Position numbers and translations under genes: made by a program. Under the pieces are notes generated by a model that did no database searches, was not told the DNA's origin, and worked only from the letters and a program-made list of their open reading frames with translations. From Xanthostigma xanthostigma (lineage: Eukaryota > Arthropoda > Insecta > Raphidioptera > Raphidiidae): a stretch of DNA of 64,000 nucleotides. The stretch lies in contig OY754464.1 of NCBI GenBank assembly GCA_963575645.1, positions 59,990,948-60,054,947 on the forward strand. Direction: 5' to 3'. Shown one piece after another: positions 24,804 to 36,060 of the stretch (positions within the stretch are counted from its first letter, which is position 1; each line of letters begins with the position of its first letter).

Positions 24804-25149
24804 CAATGTAAATAAATTACTGTCAAAGAGAATAGTAGACTTTAATCAAGTTTACCTTACCGAAGCGTCATCTATGAACGACTTTAGTGAATAAAAAAGA
24901 GAGTAAACTGTTTTGTTGACCAGAGACAGACAAGCTGTCATGGCGCTTGCATATGAAATAGTAAGTTGTCATTCATTGTTAATAGATTATTGAATTAACG
25001 TGAGTATTCAAATTTTGCGGATATATTTTGTCGATGGTAATTTAATATTTTTTATCCTTAGTAATCTTTTATAGATTTCAATCAAGTCTATTGTACTCCT
25101 CGACGAAGTATTTAATATAGGGTAGTTCATATAATATATATATAGCATA

Positions 25150-25553
25150 CTAGCGGTCCGTGTCGGTTTCACCTGGGTGCGATAGATATAATTCTGCAAA
25201 ATATATTTCGTTTGCGGTCCTGCGTTTGAACTAATAGCTTTGAGCAAGGTCTACCAGATTTGCTTCTGAACTAATAGCTTTGTGAGAATTCTAATAGATG
25301 TCGCTACTTGGTACTAAAACAGTTTTTTTTGTTTGCTTTTGAAGTAATAGTTTTGAGTAAATTCTATTAGATGTCGTTACATGTTACCAAACAGTTTTTT
25401 TGAGAAAACACTGTCATTTTTTACAAAATATTTAATAAAAATTATCCTGTAGCGTAAGTTGCACCAAGCAAAACACATTTACAAAATTTCATTATACTCG
25501 TATCATTGATTAGCGCGGCCAAAATTGCGACACAGGAATTTTATACATATAGA
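25150..25553 (-). mobile_element. Short non-autonomous Helitron, complete ends
   Basis: On the minus strand it starts A|TCTATATGTATAAAATTCC and ends acggaccgctag|T, the A|TC...CTAG|T arrangement of Helitrons without target duplication. Internal phrases such as aaatgtgttttgcttggtgc, catgtaacgacatctaatag and gaattatatctatcgcaccc match the plus-strand copy at 14290-14692. Non-coding, 404 bases. Confidence 0.82.
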
Positions 25554-27139
25554 TGCCTGAAGGAGTATAGCGTAGCGGTTATGCTGTCATCTGTTATAAT
25601 TGATATGAACTGTAAATTACCATTGACAAAATCAAACCGAGATCAAAACCAGCCACTATAATATAATAGATGCCTAGATAAAAACCCGGGAGTACTTTAT
25701 ATTATACCTACTCATTGTTTTCTTTTTCTTTTGCCAGTGTCCCCAGTGTACGATGTTCGCTTGGAGCCCGGAAGCTCTGCCGCGGCCAGAATATGATCTA
25801 ACCTAGTTGCACGATAATAAGGTGCAATGATTTTATCTATTCCGTTTATATTATAAGCATACACCGACATTAAAACAGGTACCTTTAATATTATAGGAAT
25901 AAAATTTTGAATCACATTAATTTCCCCAGAGTAGAATATTTGTCACTCATTTCTGACATTCGACCATTGTTATTTCCGACCGAGCACGCAAAGTGTACAT
26001 TTTTAATTGCTTTATTAATTATGCTTATAATTTATTAATGTGACATTTTCCTAATGTCGATTTTTATCATTTCTATTATTATAAAGATTTGTTTATTTTT
26101 TATTTATATTTATGGCATGCCCGGCGTTATCCGTGCTCCCTTATGACTTAGCGGGATTTCCATTTTAAATTGGTATATGTCAAAATAAATTTTCACCGCC
26201 TTGTAATATGGACAAGGTTCCGCTGATTAAAGCGTGTTCTGATTTTTAGTGTTTCGTTGAAATGGTACAAAAAATTCTAGTCAATTGACCCTGCTGGAGC
26301 CTAGAGGATCCAGTAAAGATTACAGAAAAAATAGAGCGATTTCCTAACACTTATATAGTTTTCGAGAGACAAAAATAAAAACATATTGATATTAGATATC
26401 AAGAAATTACAAACTCAATTATGCGGTTGACGAATCCACTGCTGATTAGTTGTATGAAACCCTCGGCGCACGGGTTATAGATAGATAGATACATAGATAT
26501 TCATTTATTTGCATTTCCAAAATAAAAGGCTGAAATACGTCAATACATTCGCATTTGACCTGTTTTATTATTTATACGGCTTCCAAAAAAATCTGTATAT
26601 CGTTTGACATGAATCTTAACTTAAAATACAGATTAGGGCAGGTGATCGTAAATAATTATTTTTCTGAGACATTTTTTTATGTCGTGTCAATTTTTTGTTT
26701 TTATTATTTTTATTTCGAATAAAGTTAATAATATTTTTATCTTCTGCATGCGAAGACGTAATTTTGTAACTGGAGTTGTTTAAAAATAATTAATAAATAA
26801 AACAAAAAGGCAGTTATAATTTTATCGAATGTCTGTGATTATGTGAGATATCATAATAATTATAATGCGCAGTAGTATTATCCATTATAAAACCAAAGTC
26901 AGTTGACGTGAATCATGTACACCTGCCAGTGTTATTGTAGTTAAATTGTTAGTATACGAACACAATAATAATATGCATGTATAGTATTATGTATAGTCTG
27001 CGCCCACAGTACAAAATGGTTCACGCTGAATTTTTGAAAAAAAGAGGTGCGTCGGTTCGTGGACACACGACAGAAACTAAGATTCTTACGCAGTTTATAT
27101 TAATGTTAATACGATGACGGCTGTGATGTTGATACTAAA
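25554..27139. other. Unassigned DNA, GATA microsatellite
   Basis: A short GATA-type run lies at about 26477-26501. Near 25568-25590, agtatagcgtagcggttatg looks like a tRNA box A, but no box B follows at the right spacing. No gene is supported. Confidence 0.4.
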
Positions 27140-27768
27140 GGAGAAAATTAACGGGTGAAATAGCCAACTTGGAGTTCTAGAGAATTTTATTTTTAAAATA
27201 TAGTACACGTTTAGCTAACGTTTGTTAGCATCCTCAGGACCTAGAAATACAAACAAGTACAGTAAATAGCAAAAATACATAAACTGAAATAACAAAAGTA
27301 CAAAAAAACAATTCTTACCAACTAAGATATTAAAATTTTACTTTTAGTATTATTTTACACTTATACATGTGTTTTATGAATTCTTCATTACAACAATAGA
27401 TAGATACAACAATAGGTGTAGTATATAGGACAGTCATTCAACGTTTATAACAGTATTTTATGAAAAAAATATTTTATTAGGATGAAATTTATAAAAATAT
27501 TATGTAACTGTTAATGAATGATATAATTGAACAAGCGAGGAAAAAAATTATAAAGATAGGTGGTATTAATATAAAATAAGTTTTTTGTATCTATTTTTGT
27601 TATTTCAGTTTATGTATTTTTGCTATTTACTGTACTTATATTGTTTGTATTTCTACGATCCTTTAGGTCCTGAGGATGCTAACAAACGTTAGCGAAACGT
27701 CGACTATACTTTAAAAATAAAAATTCTCTAGAACTCCAAATTGGCTATTTCACCCGTTAATTTTCTCC
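27140..27768. mobile_element. Long-arm palindromic element
   Basis: Arms of about 170 bases: GGAGAAAATTAACGGGTGAA, atagccaacttggagttc, gctaacgtttgttagcatcc, tcaggacctagaaatac and aaatagcaaaaatacataaa all recur inverted at the right end. The centre (27310-27590) is unique AT-rich sequence. The flanks share ttatattaatgtt outside both arms, which may be chance. The superfamily is unknown. Confidence 0.65.
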
Positions 27769-28923
27769 TTGTTTATATTAATGTTTTAAATTTACGCAAG
27801 TATAGGTATTTACATAAAAAAATAAGAACATTTTCAAATTATAATTTTTTTCTTTTCTTTTCTTTTTTTTATTGTGACAAAACAAAACAAACAATTATGT
27901 GCTTCAACCCTGGGGTTATTTAGCACTACTAAATATAAATTTTCTTTTATTTTTTGTGTTTGAGGTCAAACGTGTTTTTAATAAATAGGTACTCTTGAAA
28001 ATTACATTTAAAGCATTTCAATAACACACAACAACCGTGGACATAAGTGTGGACATAAGCAATGTTCTGTTTAATTTTTCATTTATGCGCGGTACAAAAG
28101 TATATGAGCGCAAAAATGTTCAAAACGTATGTGAAAGTTTGCTAATGGGGGGTGAGGCGGGTTTCCTGTGCCTGTGTTTGCAGTCAAAAGTTTTTTTAAT
28201 AAATTCTCTTGAAAATTAGGTACATTTCAAAGCATTTTATTAACACACAAACAAGAAAGAATTTTTGCCATTTGTAGATGCAATTCTTTTATAAAAAAAA
28301 TTTAAAAAAAATGGTGAACAGCTCATTGTGCGCAGAATACAAAAACGACTGCGCAATTTTCGAAAAATTAAAGAGAGCTTTGATACGACTCAGTTGAGAG
28401 CGCTGATTACTGTGCTCCCATTGACGAAATAAATCGCCATACGCAACTTTGCCCCGTGTTCACAGAAGTGTATATAATGTGTATTGTGCATATAAATTAT
28501 AATTTTACGTTTAAACTCTGTTTTGGATCAGCGACAGAGATAGGTACGCGCTGGAAAATTTATCGCTAATGTAAAGCTCCGTTAACTAAACAATTTAATG
28601 TGATTGTTGTTGTTATTGTTAGATTTTAGAACAATCTAAATACGAAACATTAATTGTGACGGTTTTACATTTGACCATTTGTTTCAATGCTCGTCTAAAT
28701 ATAGCAAAACTAGCAGTATTTGATTTTTTTTTTTTTTGGTAAATTACGAACATTTATTAGCGTGTTTCTCTATTCGCTATGTGTTGCGTCATGCATGAGA
28801 CTAGAATAGAACTTACAGAGCTCATGGTGACGAAAAGAGGAACATTGTAAAGGACTCAAAGCATGAAAAAAACGCGAAACGGAAATTTTAATTTCATATA
28901 TTTCATATAAAACATTTATGATG
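27769..28923. other. Unassigned DNA with a duplicated 60-base segment
   Basis: The segment ttaataaataggtactcttg, aaaattacatttaaagc... at about 27975-28033 recurs at about 28196-28252. Small frames here show no domain features. No gene is supported. Confidence 0.4.
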
Positions 28924-29132
28924 CAAAAAAATATTTTTAACAAAAAAATTGAACCGACGTCACACTAAAAAGTAAAAAATAATTGCGTATTGAAATGTTT
29001 TGGAGTCGGTGTCAGCCAAAATGCAATCTATTCCGAGAACTACACCGACTCCAAAACATTTCAATAAACAATTATTTTTTACTTTTTAGTGTGAAGTCGG
29101 TTCAATTTTTTTGTTAAAAATATTTTATTTTT
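28924..29132. repeat. Foldback of the lepidopteran GTCGGTT repeat
   Basis: Left arm aaaatatttttaacaaaaaa, ttgaaccgacgtcacac, taaaaagtaaaaaataatt, ttttggagtcggtgt pairs nearly perfectly with the right arm over about 85 bases; the loop is about 30 bases. It belongs to the abundant lepidopteran repeat whose ends read aaccgacttc. Confidence 0.75.
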
Positions 29133-29410
29133 CTCGTTTTAGTGTTAATCTAACACTAAAAATCGGTGAACATACATAAAAAACCTTATGTGTCTTTGAA
29201 ATTTGAGAGTTTCCCTCGATTTCTCCGGATTCCACCATCAGATCCTGACTTGGTTCCGATGGGACCACCTCTGAGGTGCACTCTTTCAAATAAAACAAAA
29301 TATTTGAAAATCGGTTCATAATTGACGGAGAAATCGGTGAACATACATTAAAAAAAATATACAGACGAACATAGAACCTCCTCCTTTTTGTTGAAGTCGG
29401 TTAAAAAATA
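29133..29410 (+). repeat. Lepidopteran repeat, cctcctcctttttg...aagtcggtt end
   Basis: Contains aatcggttcataattgacgg, agaaatcggtgaacatac, gaacctcctcctttttg and ttgaagtcggtt. I recognise this as the 3' end of a very common lepidopteran dispersed repeat. The 64-codon minus frame at 29125-29319 lies inside it. Confidence 0.65.
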
Positions 29411-30141
29411 GTGAAACCTGAGTAAGAAAGATAAGTTAAGAGCTTGGGGCATTTCTACGCACACTTCGTATAATTTTTGGGGCCTATCAACTAAAATTAG
29501 CGTCTATTTAGGTGAAGTAAGTATATTTATCACCTTTCCTTGTTTGCAATTTTTATATTTTAGCTCCTATGCCCCGGAGTTGAAGAAAAAAATTTTCTCC
29601 TAGTATCAACATTAGGATATCACCCACAGACAATCACTGCCCTCTAATGGAAACACCGCTGATATATAAATGTGACAAGCAATGATACAGTCCGAAAAAA
29701 ACACTGCATAATGCATATAGTATGCAATGTCTGAAGATAAAACATGTAAGATGCAATGATTAATTGAAACTCATTCGGTGCAGCACTTATCCCGAATCAA
29801 AATATTTACATTGAAATACCTATGTATAGCTATAATAATTATTTTATTATTATTCATTATTGTGTACACATTTACTTTAGATATGTACATAATTACCATT
29901 TATTATTATTTATGTATGCGTATGTTATTAACATTTTCATAATTTCAAAGTGAATATTTTGCGTTGAAATTAAACATAAAAAACTCAGGTCGCAGTGCTA
30001 AATCCCGACTTTCATTTAGTAATACTTACAGTCATTGTGACTTTATTATGTGAACTCAAGATTGTTTTTGGAAACAAATTAAAGACATTTTTTTTTTTCA
30101 TAATGACATTTTAATCAATACGTCTGCAATGCACTGTTGAG
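29411..30141. other. Unassigned AT-rich DNA
   Basis: No gene or repeat border could be supported. Confidence 0.4.
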
Positions 30142-30143
30142 TA

Positions 30144-30344
30144 CCGTTTTTTCGAATTATAAGACGCATCTTTCTATATAGAAACATAGACTCAACTTTT
30201 GGGTGCGTCTTAGGGTCCGAAGGTAACATTAAAATATTTTTTCAACAATAAATTTAAATTATGATCTAAAAGTAACATTAAAATATATTTTTTTAAAAAT
30301 CATCTTATAAATTTGAGGTGCGTCTTATAGTCCGAATAATACGG
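30144..30344. mobile_element. Mariner-type MITE, 'TACCGT...ATAAGACGC' class
   Basis: Ends CCGTTTTTTCGAATTATAAG, acgcatc and, inverted, CCGTATTATTCGGACTATAA, gacgcacc. TA flanks both sides (30142-30143 and 30345-30346). This terminal sequence belongs to a widespread animal MITE type assigned to Tc1/mariner. An internal gtaacattaaaatat is repeated. Non-coding, 201 bases. Confidence 0.85.
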
Positions 30345-30369
30345 TAAGTATACATCCGTATCAGCAAAT

Positions 30370-30649
30370 TGGTGTTTTCATAAAATTTGTAAGTCTCGTT
30401 CTGTCGGGCCGATTTTATCACCACGTTTTGAAGGGTTAAATTTCAATTTTTAAACGATTCTGGGATTTAGTCGGTATTTTTGGGGTCAAAAACATTTTTC
30501 AATCCCTAAAAAGCTTCCTTTAAAGTTTAAATGATCGGGCTCATTTTAAATAGACACCGTGTGGTGATAGATTTCAAAATGCGAACCAAATTTCGTTAAA
30601 ATACATTTTGGGACGTTATTGTCTCCACACATACACAGACAAATATGTA
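30370..30649 (+). repeat. Dispersed repeat, partner at 55540-55830
   Basis: Phrases tttgtaagtctcgttctgtc, gggccgattttatc and gatcgggctcattt recur inverted and diverged near 55670-55815 (gatcagcccgacagaacc, ggacttacaaat). Non-coding. The family is not identified. Confidence 0.5.
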
Positions 30650-31075
30650 TATTATATATGTTATAGTCTATACCCGAATTCGGTCAATGAACGAAATAAA
30701 TGCGCAAAACTAGTTTTGACCAACGAATATTTACCAAACTCGAAATCTTACATTTAAACGGGTATTGACTGTTATAAAATGAGGAAAACTAGTTTTGCGC
30801 ATTTTCAATTGGTCAAGACTAGTTCTGTCCATTTTTGAACGGATAATACTAGTATGGCATCGGAATCTTCTTTTAATTAACTTTTCCACATCAATGATAC
30901 TTATTATATCAAAGCGATTTATTCTTCTGTGTTGTTTAGCAGACAGAGGTTTTAATTCAGCTTTCAATAAATTTGATTTCGGGTTTGGACAATATTCGTT
31001 GGTCAAAACTAGTTTTGCGCATTTATTTCGGTCATTCACCGAATTCGGGTATAGACCGTAACATATATATAAATA
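30650..31075. mobile_element. Palindromic element rich in ACTAGT
   Basis: Arms of about 90 bases: tatatgttatagtctatacc, cgaattcggtcaatgaac, gaaataaatgcgcaaaac and tagttttgaccaacgaata recur inverted at the right. The motif ACTAGT appears five times, mostly as aaactagttttg. Complementary frames at 30731-31061 arise from the palindrome. The flanks are TA-rich, so a TA duplication is possible but not provable. Confidence 0.65.
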
Positions 31076-31112
31076 GACATTCCCAAAAATCTATGAAACG
31101 TCGAGAATCTTT

Positions 31113-31145
31113 GGTCCCGCCATCCAGCCGGCGCCAATAGTGTCT
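31113..31145 (+). repeat. Dispersed GGTCCCGCCATCC motif
   Basis: ggtcccgccatccagccggc and gccaatagtgt match 2538-2570 and, inverted, 54150-54180. Function is unknown; probably the conserved end or core of an older repeat. Confidence 0.5.
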
Positions 31146-31875
31146 GTGCCACATAGCAAATATCTTACACTGTAAAATTTAATTATGGGAGGAGTAACCA
31201 TTTTTTGAGCATAATAGATTTAAAATTTTACAATAGTTTTCGTACGTAGAAAATAAGTGTGGCCATAATTTGAGATCACATGACGTCAAGTCAAATTTTT
31301 TGACAATGAGGTCTACAACCCAGCTAATTGTTATCAGATTTAATAGAAATGGTAACCTTGAAAATCAACTAGGAGTGTTGACGAAAAGCTTTATAAAAAA
31401 TTGCCAATTACCATTTTTTGTGGACAGATGTAAATGTACTATGAATGAGTCTTTCAGCAGGGTCAAAAATCTGAAACGTACTTAGTATAAAATAACGAAC
31501 TTTAACAAGTTTTAACAAATTAATTGTTATTAAATGACACGACAATTTTTAGATGACGTAGGAGAAAATATAATGTCATTGTCCTCACGAATAAGATATA
31601 GAGTTTTTTTTGGTGAACTATTCAAGGTCGACTTAAAAATTAACGTGACTTATATCTGTTCAGTGACTTACAAAGACGACTCGTTTAAAAAGGGTGATTG
31701 TTTTATATTTTTAGGGAATCATTACAACTCCAAACTATGTTGGGTGTTGAGTAATCGATGAAATATCAATACAGATAAATATAATAGAAGCGTATGTCTG
31801 TGATTTTCGAGTTTTCAGCTATAAACACATTTTCCGTTGGATTTCTCGATCACTAAATCAAATCTAATGTTAATT
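31146..31875. other. Unassigned DNA
   Basis: The segment tcaaattttttgacaatgag, gtctacaacccagc resembles 61605-61640. Frames at 31270-31485 and 31534-31761 have no domain features. Confidence 0.4.
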
Positions 31876-32705
31876 AGGGTTCCGCAGTCAAAACGGAATT
31901 CTTATAATTTCGTCAGGTCCGTCCGTCCCTTTATCTGTCTCTCCGTATATCCCAGCTTTATAACTCCGCCATCGTTCCATCGATTCTGATAAAATTTTAC
32001 AGGTACCTTATGGGAACAGCCACACAATTGTGTAAAGAAATAAAAAAAAAAAAAATTTAAGGATTCCATACATACCTAGAACAGATAGGGATGAAAATTT
32101 TTATTTCAGCAGACTCCATTGCGTGAAGTATCGTTGAACACGTCTTTAAAAATCCAATAAAAGTTCTTATGTGACTTTTTTTAATAGGTGAATATTTCGT
32201 GAGATATAAGCTCTTAAATTCGTTAATAATGTGACATTTCCTCTAACTTTCTAGCCATGTGATTAAAAATCGTCTTGAACAAGATACGTTAACAAGTTTT
32301 TTAAATGTCCAGAGTTTTCAGTTTTCAACAGCAACTATTTACTAATGACGAAAAAATATTCTACAGAACCGTAAGTTGATGCGTGTATGACACGCACTTG
32401 ACCGTTTTTTTCTCTATCTGCACGAACAGTTTTAACTAAAAAACTACTGAAGCTATTGAGATTTTTACACAAGTTATAGATAGTATAACCCTGGGACCAA
32501 CTTAGTCTTTGTTTCATCGTGATAGCTCAAAGCGTTTCGAAGATATTATGGTGGCCGGGGATATAGGTATTGGAATCTATGAAGCGACTTGTTTCTAAGT
32601 AGTTTCGCAGAGCGATTCAGAACCCAATGCAGATCAAGTGCGTTGAAAAAAGACGGGCACATGAGAGTAGAACTCGCGCCCTGAGGGTTCCGTACCGTTT
32701 TTTCC
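31876..32705 (+). repeat. Lepidopteran TAGGGTTCCG-type dispersed repeat, worn
   Basis: It starts ttagggttccgcagtcaaaa and contains gtccgtccgtccctttatct, gtctctccgtatatcc and later acacgcacttgaccgttttt, ending with gagggttccgtaccg. This order fits an abundant lepidopteran repeat that begins with a 'TAGGGTTCCGTA' phrase, with a diverged middle. No gene is present. Confidence 0.5.
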
Positions 32706-32860
32706 TAAAAATAAATTTGTCATATTATAATAATTCTATATATAGAATCAGAAATTTATGATTTTTTGATTTTTTTTCTTCACTTGTGCTATGCTATGAA
32801 TCAGTATAAAAAACTATAATTAAGTGATTTGCAATTCTAAAAACAAAAAAGATAACTATT

Positions 32861-32931
32861 GCATCGACCGGGAATCGAACACATGGCGCCCGCGTAAGTA
32901 GACGAGCATTCTACCACTAAACCACTGTCGC
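32861..32931 (-). pseudogene. tRNA-Gly-like pseudogene or SINE head
   Basis: On the minus strand it reads gcgacagtggtttagtggta, gaatgctcgtctacttac, gcgggcgcca, tgtgttcgattcccggtc, gatgc. It closely resembles tRNA-Gly(GCC): box A tggtttagtgg and box B gttcgattccc are intact. The anticodon loop has eight bases and lacks GCC, and the acceptor stem has at least two mismatches. It therefore cannot serve as a normal glycine tRNA. It adjoins a dispersed repeat starting at 32936. Confidence 0.65.
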
Positions 32932-32935
32932 TCGT

Positions 32936-33240
32936 GAAGACTTGTTGCTTACATTGCATTACTAAGAGCTGTTACTGTGTGCGTGCGTAGCACGTTGTTG
33001 CGGTTTAAAAAATTATTTTTTTGTGATTACTACAAATTTACGGTTTTCGGATTTTTCCCTTTACTTGTGCTATAAGACATTGCTTCTTGCCAAATTTCAT
33101 GACTCTAGGTCAACGGGAATTAAAACCTATAGGGTACTACAGGTTTTAATTCACAAGAGTCTTGAAAGACAGACAGACAGATGGACAACAGAAAGATCTT
33201 ATAAGGGTTTCTTTTTACTTTTTAAGATACGGAACCCTAA
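32936..33240 (+). repeat. Lepidopteran dispersed repeat (CCTATAAGGG type), second copy
   Basis: Contains ctgttactgtgtgcgtgcgt, ttacttgtgctataagacat, aggtcaacgggaatt, agacagacagacagatgg, cttataagggttt and agatacggaaccctaa, in the same order as the minus-strand copy at 12199-12500. The copies share a border with the tRNA-like unit only here. Confidence 0.62.
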
Positions 33241-35560
33241 AATGCAAACTAAATTGATGTAAAGGTAAACAAAAGTTCTCTAATTAAATATATAGGTACC
33301 TATACAAAAGGTGCCTTATTTAGATTTTTCATTTTAATCCAAGTGGTGGTTCACGTGAATAAAATAACGAACGCAGCCAGTTTATAATTATCTAAAAACA
33401 GTTAAATTGAAAAATATCATGATTGTTATTTATATACTGAAACCATAATATGTTAAACAAAAAGACGTTTTCCCCAATGCGTACGCCTCTGGCACAATTT
33501 ACTCCGGCATTTCCTGTTTTCATCCCGGTGTATAATCATACTTATTTTAAACAAAATTTTAAATAAATGATTCATTACAATATACAAATTATATCAGACT
33601 GTGTATTTGTGTGCTATACCGTGACCGGTGTTTTGTTGTGTACCTATGAAATCAAGACATCCGTGTAATTATCTCGCTTCCATCTGGGAAGCTGATTTAA
33701 GGATAATGATCGGAACAAATAACAAGTGTTACTTGTGAAATACAGCAGCTGGTAAAAGTAGTTCAGTATTTCTGAATATCCACAGTGGGTTGCAAAAAAA
33801 CAAAACGGATTTGGCAATGATTTTATATCTATTGTGAGTTAATAGGGTACAAGAGTCTAGTGGACGACACTTTTTTTATTGAATTCAACAGATAAATGCT
33901 GAGCTGCAGGAAAACATTGTCATAAAATTAGATTTAACCATGACTTAAATTGGATCAGACATATTTCTCCATAAGAAAAATATTGTAGAATTTGAAATCA
34001 ATTCTGATCGAAAAATAATTAATTGATCGATTGAAACATTTTTTTAAGCTGTTAGTCGCGTCAATGTAAATTTAGTTCTTTTATATTATTGAAAATAAGA
34101 AACATTTTGGGGCGGGGAACGAATTATTTATATTGTTTAAGGGGCTAGGGGCAGTCAGAGGCATGAAAAAATTAAAAAAAAATTTTTCGACAAAATTTAA
34201 TTTATTTTATAAATCTAATATTTCACTAAATTTTCAAAAAAAAAAAATTTTTTTGGTCAAAGTTATAGCCATCTGTTGGACCCCTCTCACAAGTAGTTAA
34301 TGCTTTGCGGTGGTTCATCCAAAATCGATAAAACAAAGAAAAGTCTTTAGTTTTTTGAACAATTTTAACTTCGAAACAACAATTTTCTACGTCATTTGAT
34401 CAAAATTTTGTTTGAAAAGCGACTTTTTCTATGGAAACCATTTTTTTTTTGTGTGAATATAAAGTTTTACATGACAGAAAGTTTGACGACATTAGACTGC
34501 TTCTGCGGGTTTAAAAATTGTAATTTATGATCACAATCTAAGGTTACTATCAACCCAGCAAATATGATGAAAAGCGTCAAATCAGTGAAAGACTAACTTT
34601 TTTGTCATTTATTGTTGTCAGTACCTACTTGATGAAATTTATACAAATTATGCAAGTGTATAAATGTTGAATATGAGGTCTGCTAGAATGGAAAAGGAAT
34701 TTCTAATGTAGCAGTTCTTGTAGGTATAGTTTGGACTATAAAATGTTTCTTCATAAAAATATTGTAGAATTAAATGGATCTTGACTATCTATTGAAACAA
34801 TACTTTTTAAACTATGAAATTTTCTCTTCGAAATTTTTTTTCCAGACATGATCGGAACGATCTATTTTTATTCAGAGCTGTCATTTGCTTTCTTGTGAGC
34901 ACAGAAAATAACTTCTAATAGCGATTGAAGTTATTCACCGTTAGAGGCGCGTCGATCGAATCTTGTGAATTCCATCTACCGGTAGTTACCACCACTACTG
35001 ATAATATATAATTCATTCTCTGATGAAAAACGTCCGTTATAAGCAAAAAAATATACAAATAAAATTATCTCAAGATTTAAAAATAAAATCGAAGTTATTT
35101 TATGAACTAATGATATTTTTATATCTAAGTATAATAAAAAAAGAAACCATTTTAAGAGTCGCTTGTGTTCTTTAAAGAAATAAAAAAGTTGAATGTTACT
35201 CGAGCAAATACTTAAGTGCATTAGTTTTTGTAGATGTGTTGAATATTTTTATTGTAAAAAGCTCTATTGTTACCAAGAATAAATTTTCAGTCAATAAAAC
35301 TGATTTTAAAACTGGAATATACCAACAAACACATCACTGATTATATAGGTGAATCCAAAATTATAAATATAATAGATCCGTCGAAATTCGATGAAGTGAA
35401 AATATTTGGAAAAGTATATCATATAAATAATTAATTGTAATTGTTGTGATTATAAAGAAACATATTATTCTGAACGCCCCTTTTTAACATACTCGATTGA
35501 CAATTGCTTTACTTGTTATCAAGTTGACATGTGATTTATTTATTTTTTAATGTTTTTTCA
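33241..35560. other. Unassigned AT-rich DNA
   Basis: Around 33955-34050 a segment (catatttctccataagaaaa, gatcgaaaaataattaattg) is an inverted relative of the repeat near 61000. No gene, RNA or complete element is supported; the frame at 34976-35221 is AT-driven. Confidence 0.4.
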
Positions 35561-36060
35561 GTCATAACCTTTCGTTAAGACTTTTTTAAAAATCGGCCTA
35601 GTCGTTTTAAACGGAATTAAAAAAAATGTTTTTATTAACAGATATAGTAACAGTTTTTTGAATTCAGTTTAAAACGATTAGGCCGATTTTAAAAAAAGTA
35701 TATCTTCAGCATTTATAAAGCCATTTTGATCATTATTTATCTATTTAATAGGGAATACCTTCAGGGTGGTCTTACACAAATATAATCGGTTCAGCAGTTC
35801 TTTTTAGTTTAGTAAATAAAATATTTGAGAAGAAGATATTTCATAACGTTGAAGCCACGTATTGCAAAACTATTAGAAAATAAAAAAAAAAACTTTAAAA
35901 ACTAAAGATCTTAAAATAATAACGTTTTGAGGTCGGTGCCAATTTAATAAAAATACATTGGTGCATAAAAAGTTGTAGTAATTAAATTGGCGTAGACTTC
36001 AAAACTTGATTATTTTACGCTTTTTAGTGTCTTTTTTTGCAGGAGATTTTTTTTTAAGTT
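35561..36060. repeat. GTCGGT-type dispersed repeat with inner hairpin
   Basis: An inverted pair, ttaaaaatcggcctagtcgt and acgattaggccgattttaa, lies at 35583-35695. The right part (agttgtagtaattaaattgg, cgtagacttc, cgctttttagtg) matches 47870-47915 and 58395-58435. This is a worn copy of the same family as 28924-29410. Confidence 0.5.

Noticed and set aside
25568-25670. tRNA-like SINE head
   Set aside because: Only a box A-like phrase is present; the box B-like sequence is absent in the right orientation.
30731-31061. Overlapping frames on both strands (about 100 and 88 codons)
   Set aside because: Both follow from the palindromic element and mirror each other.
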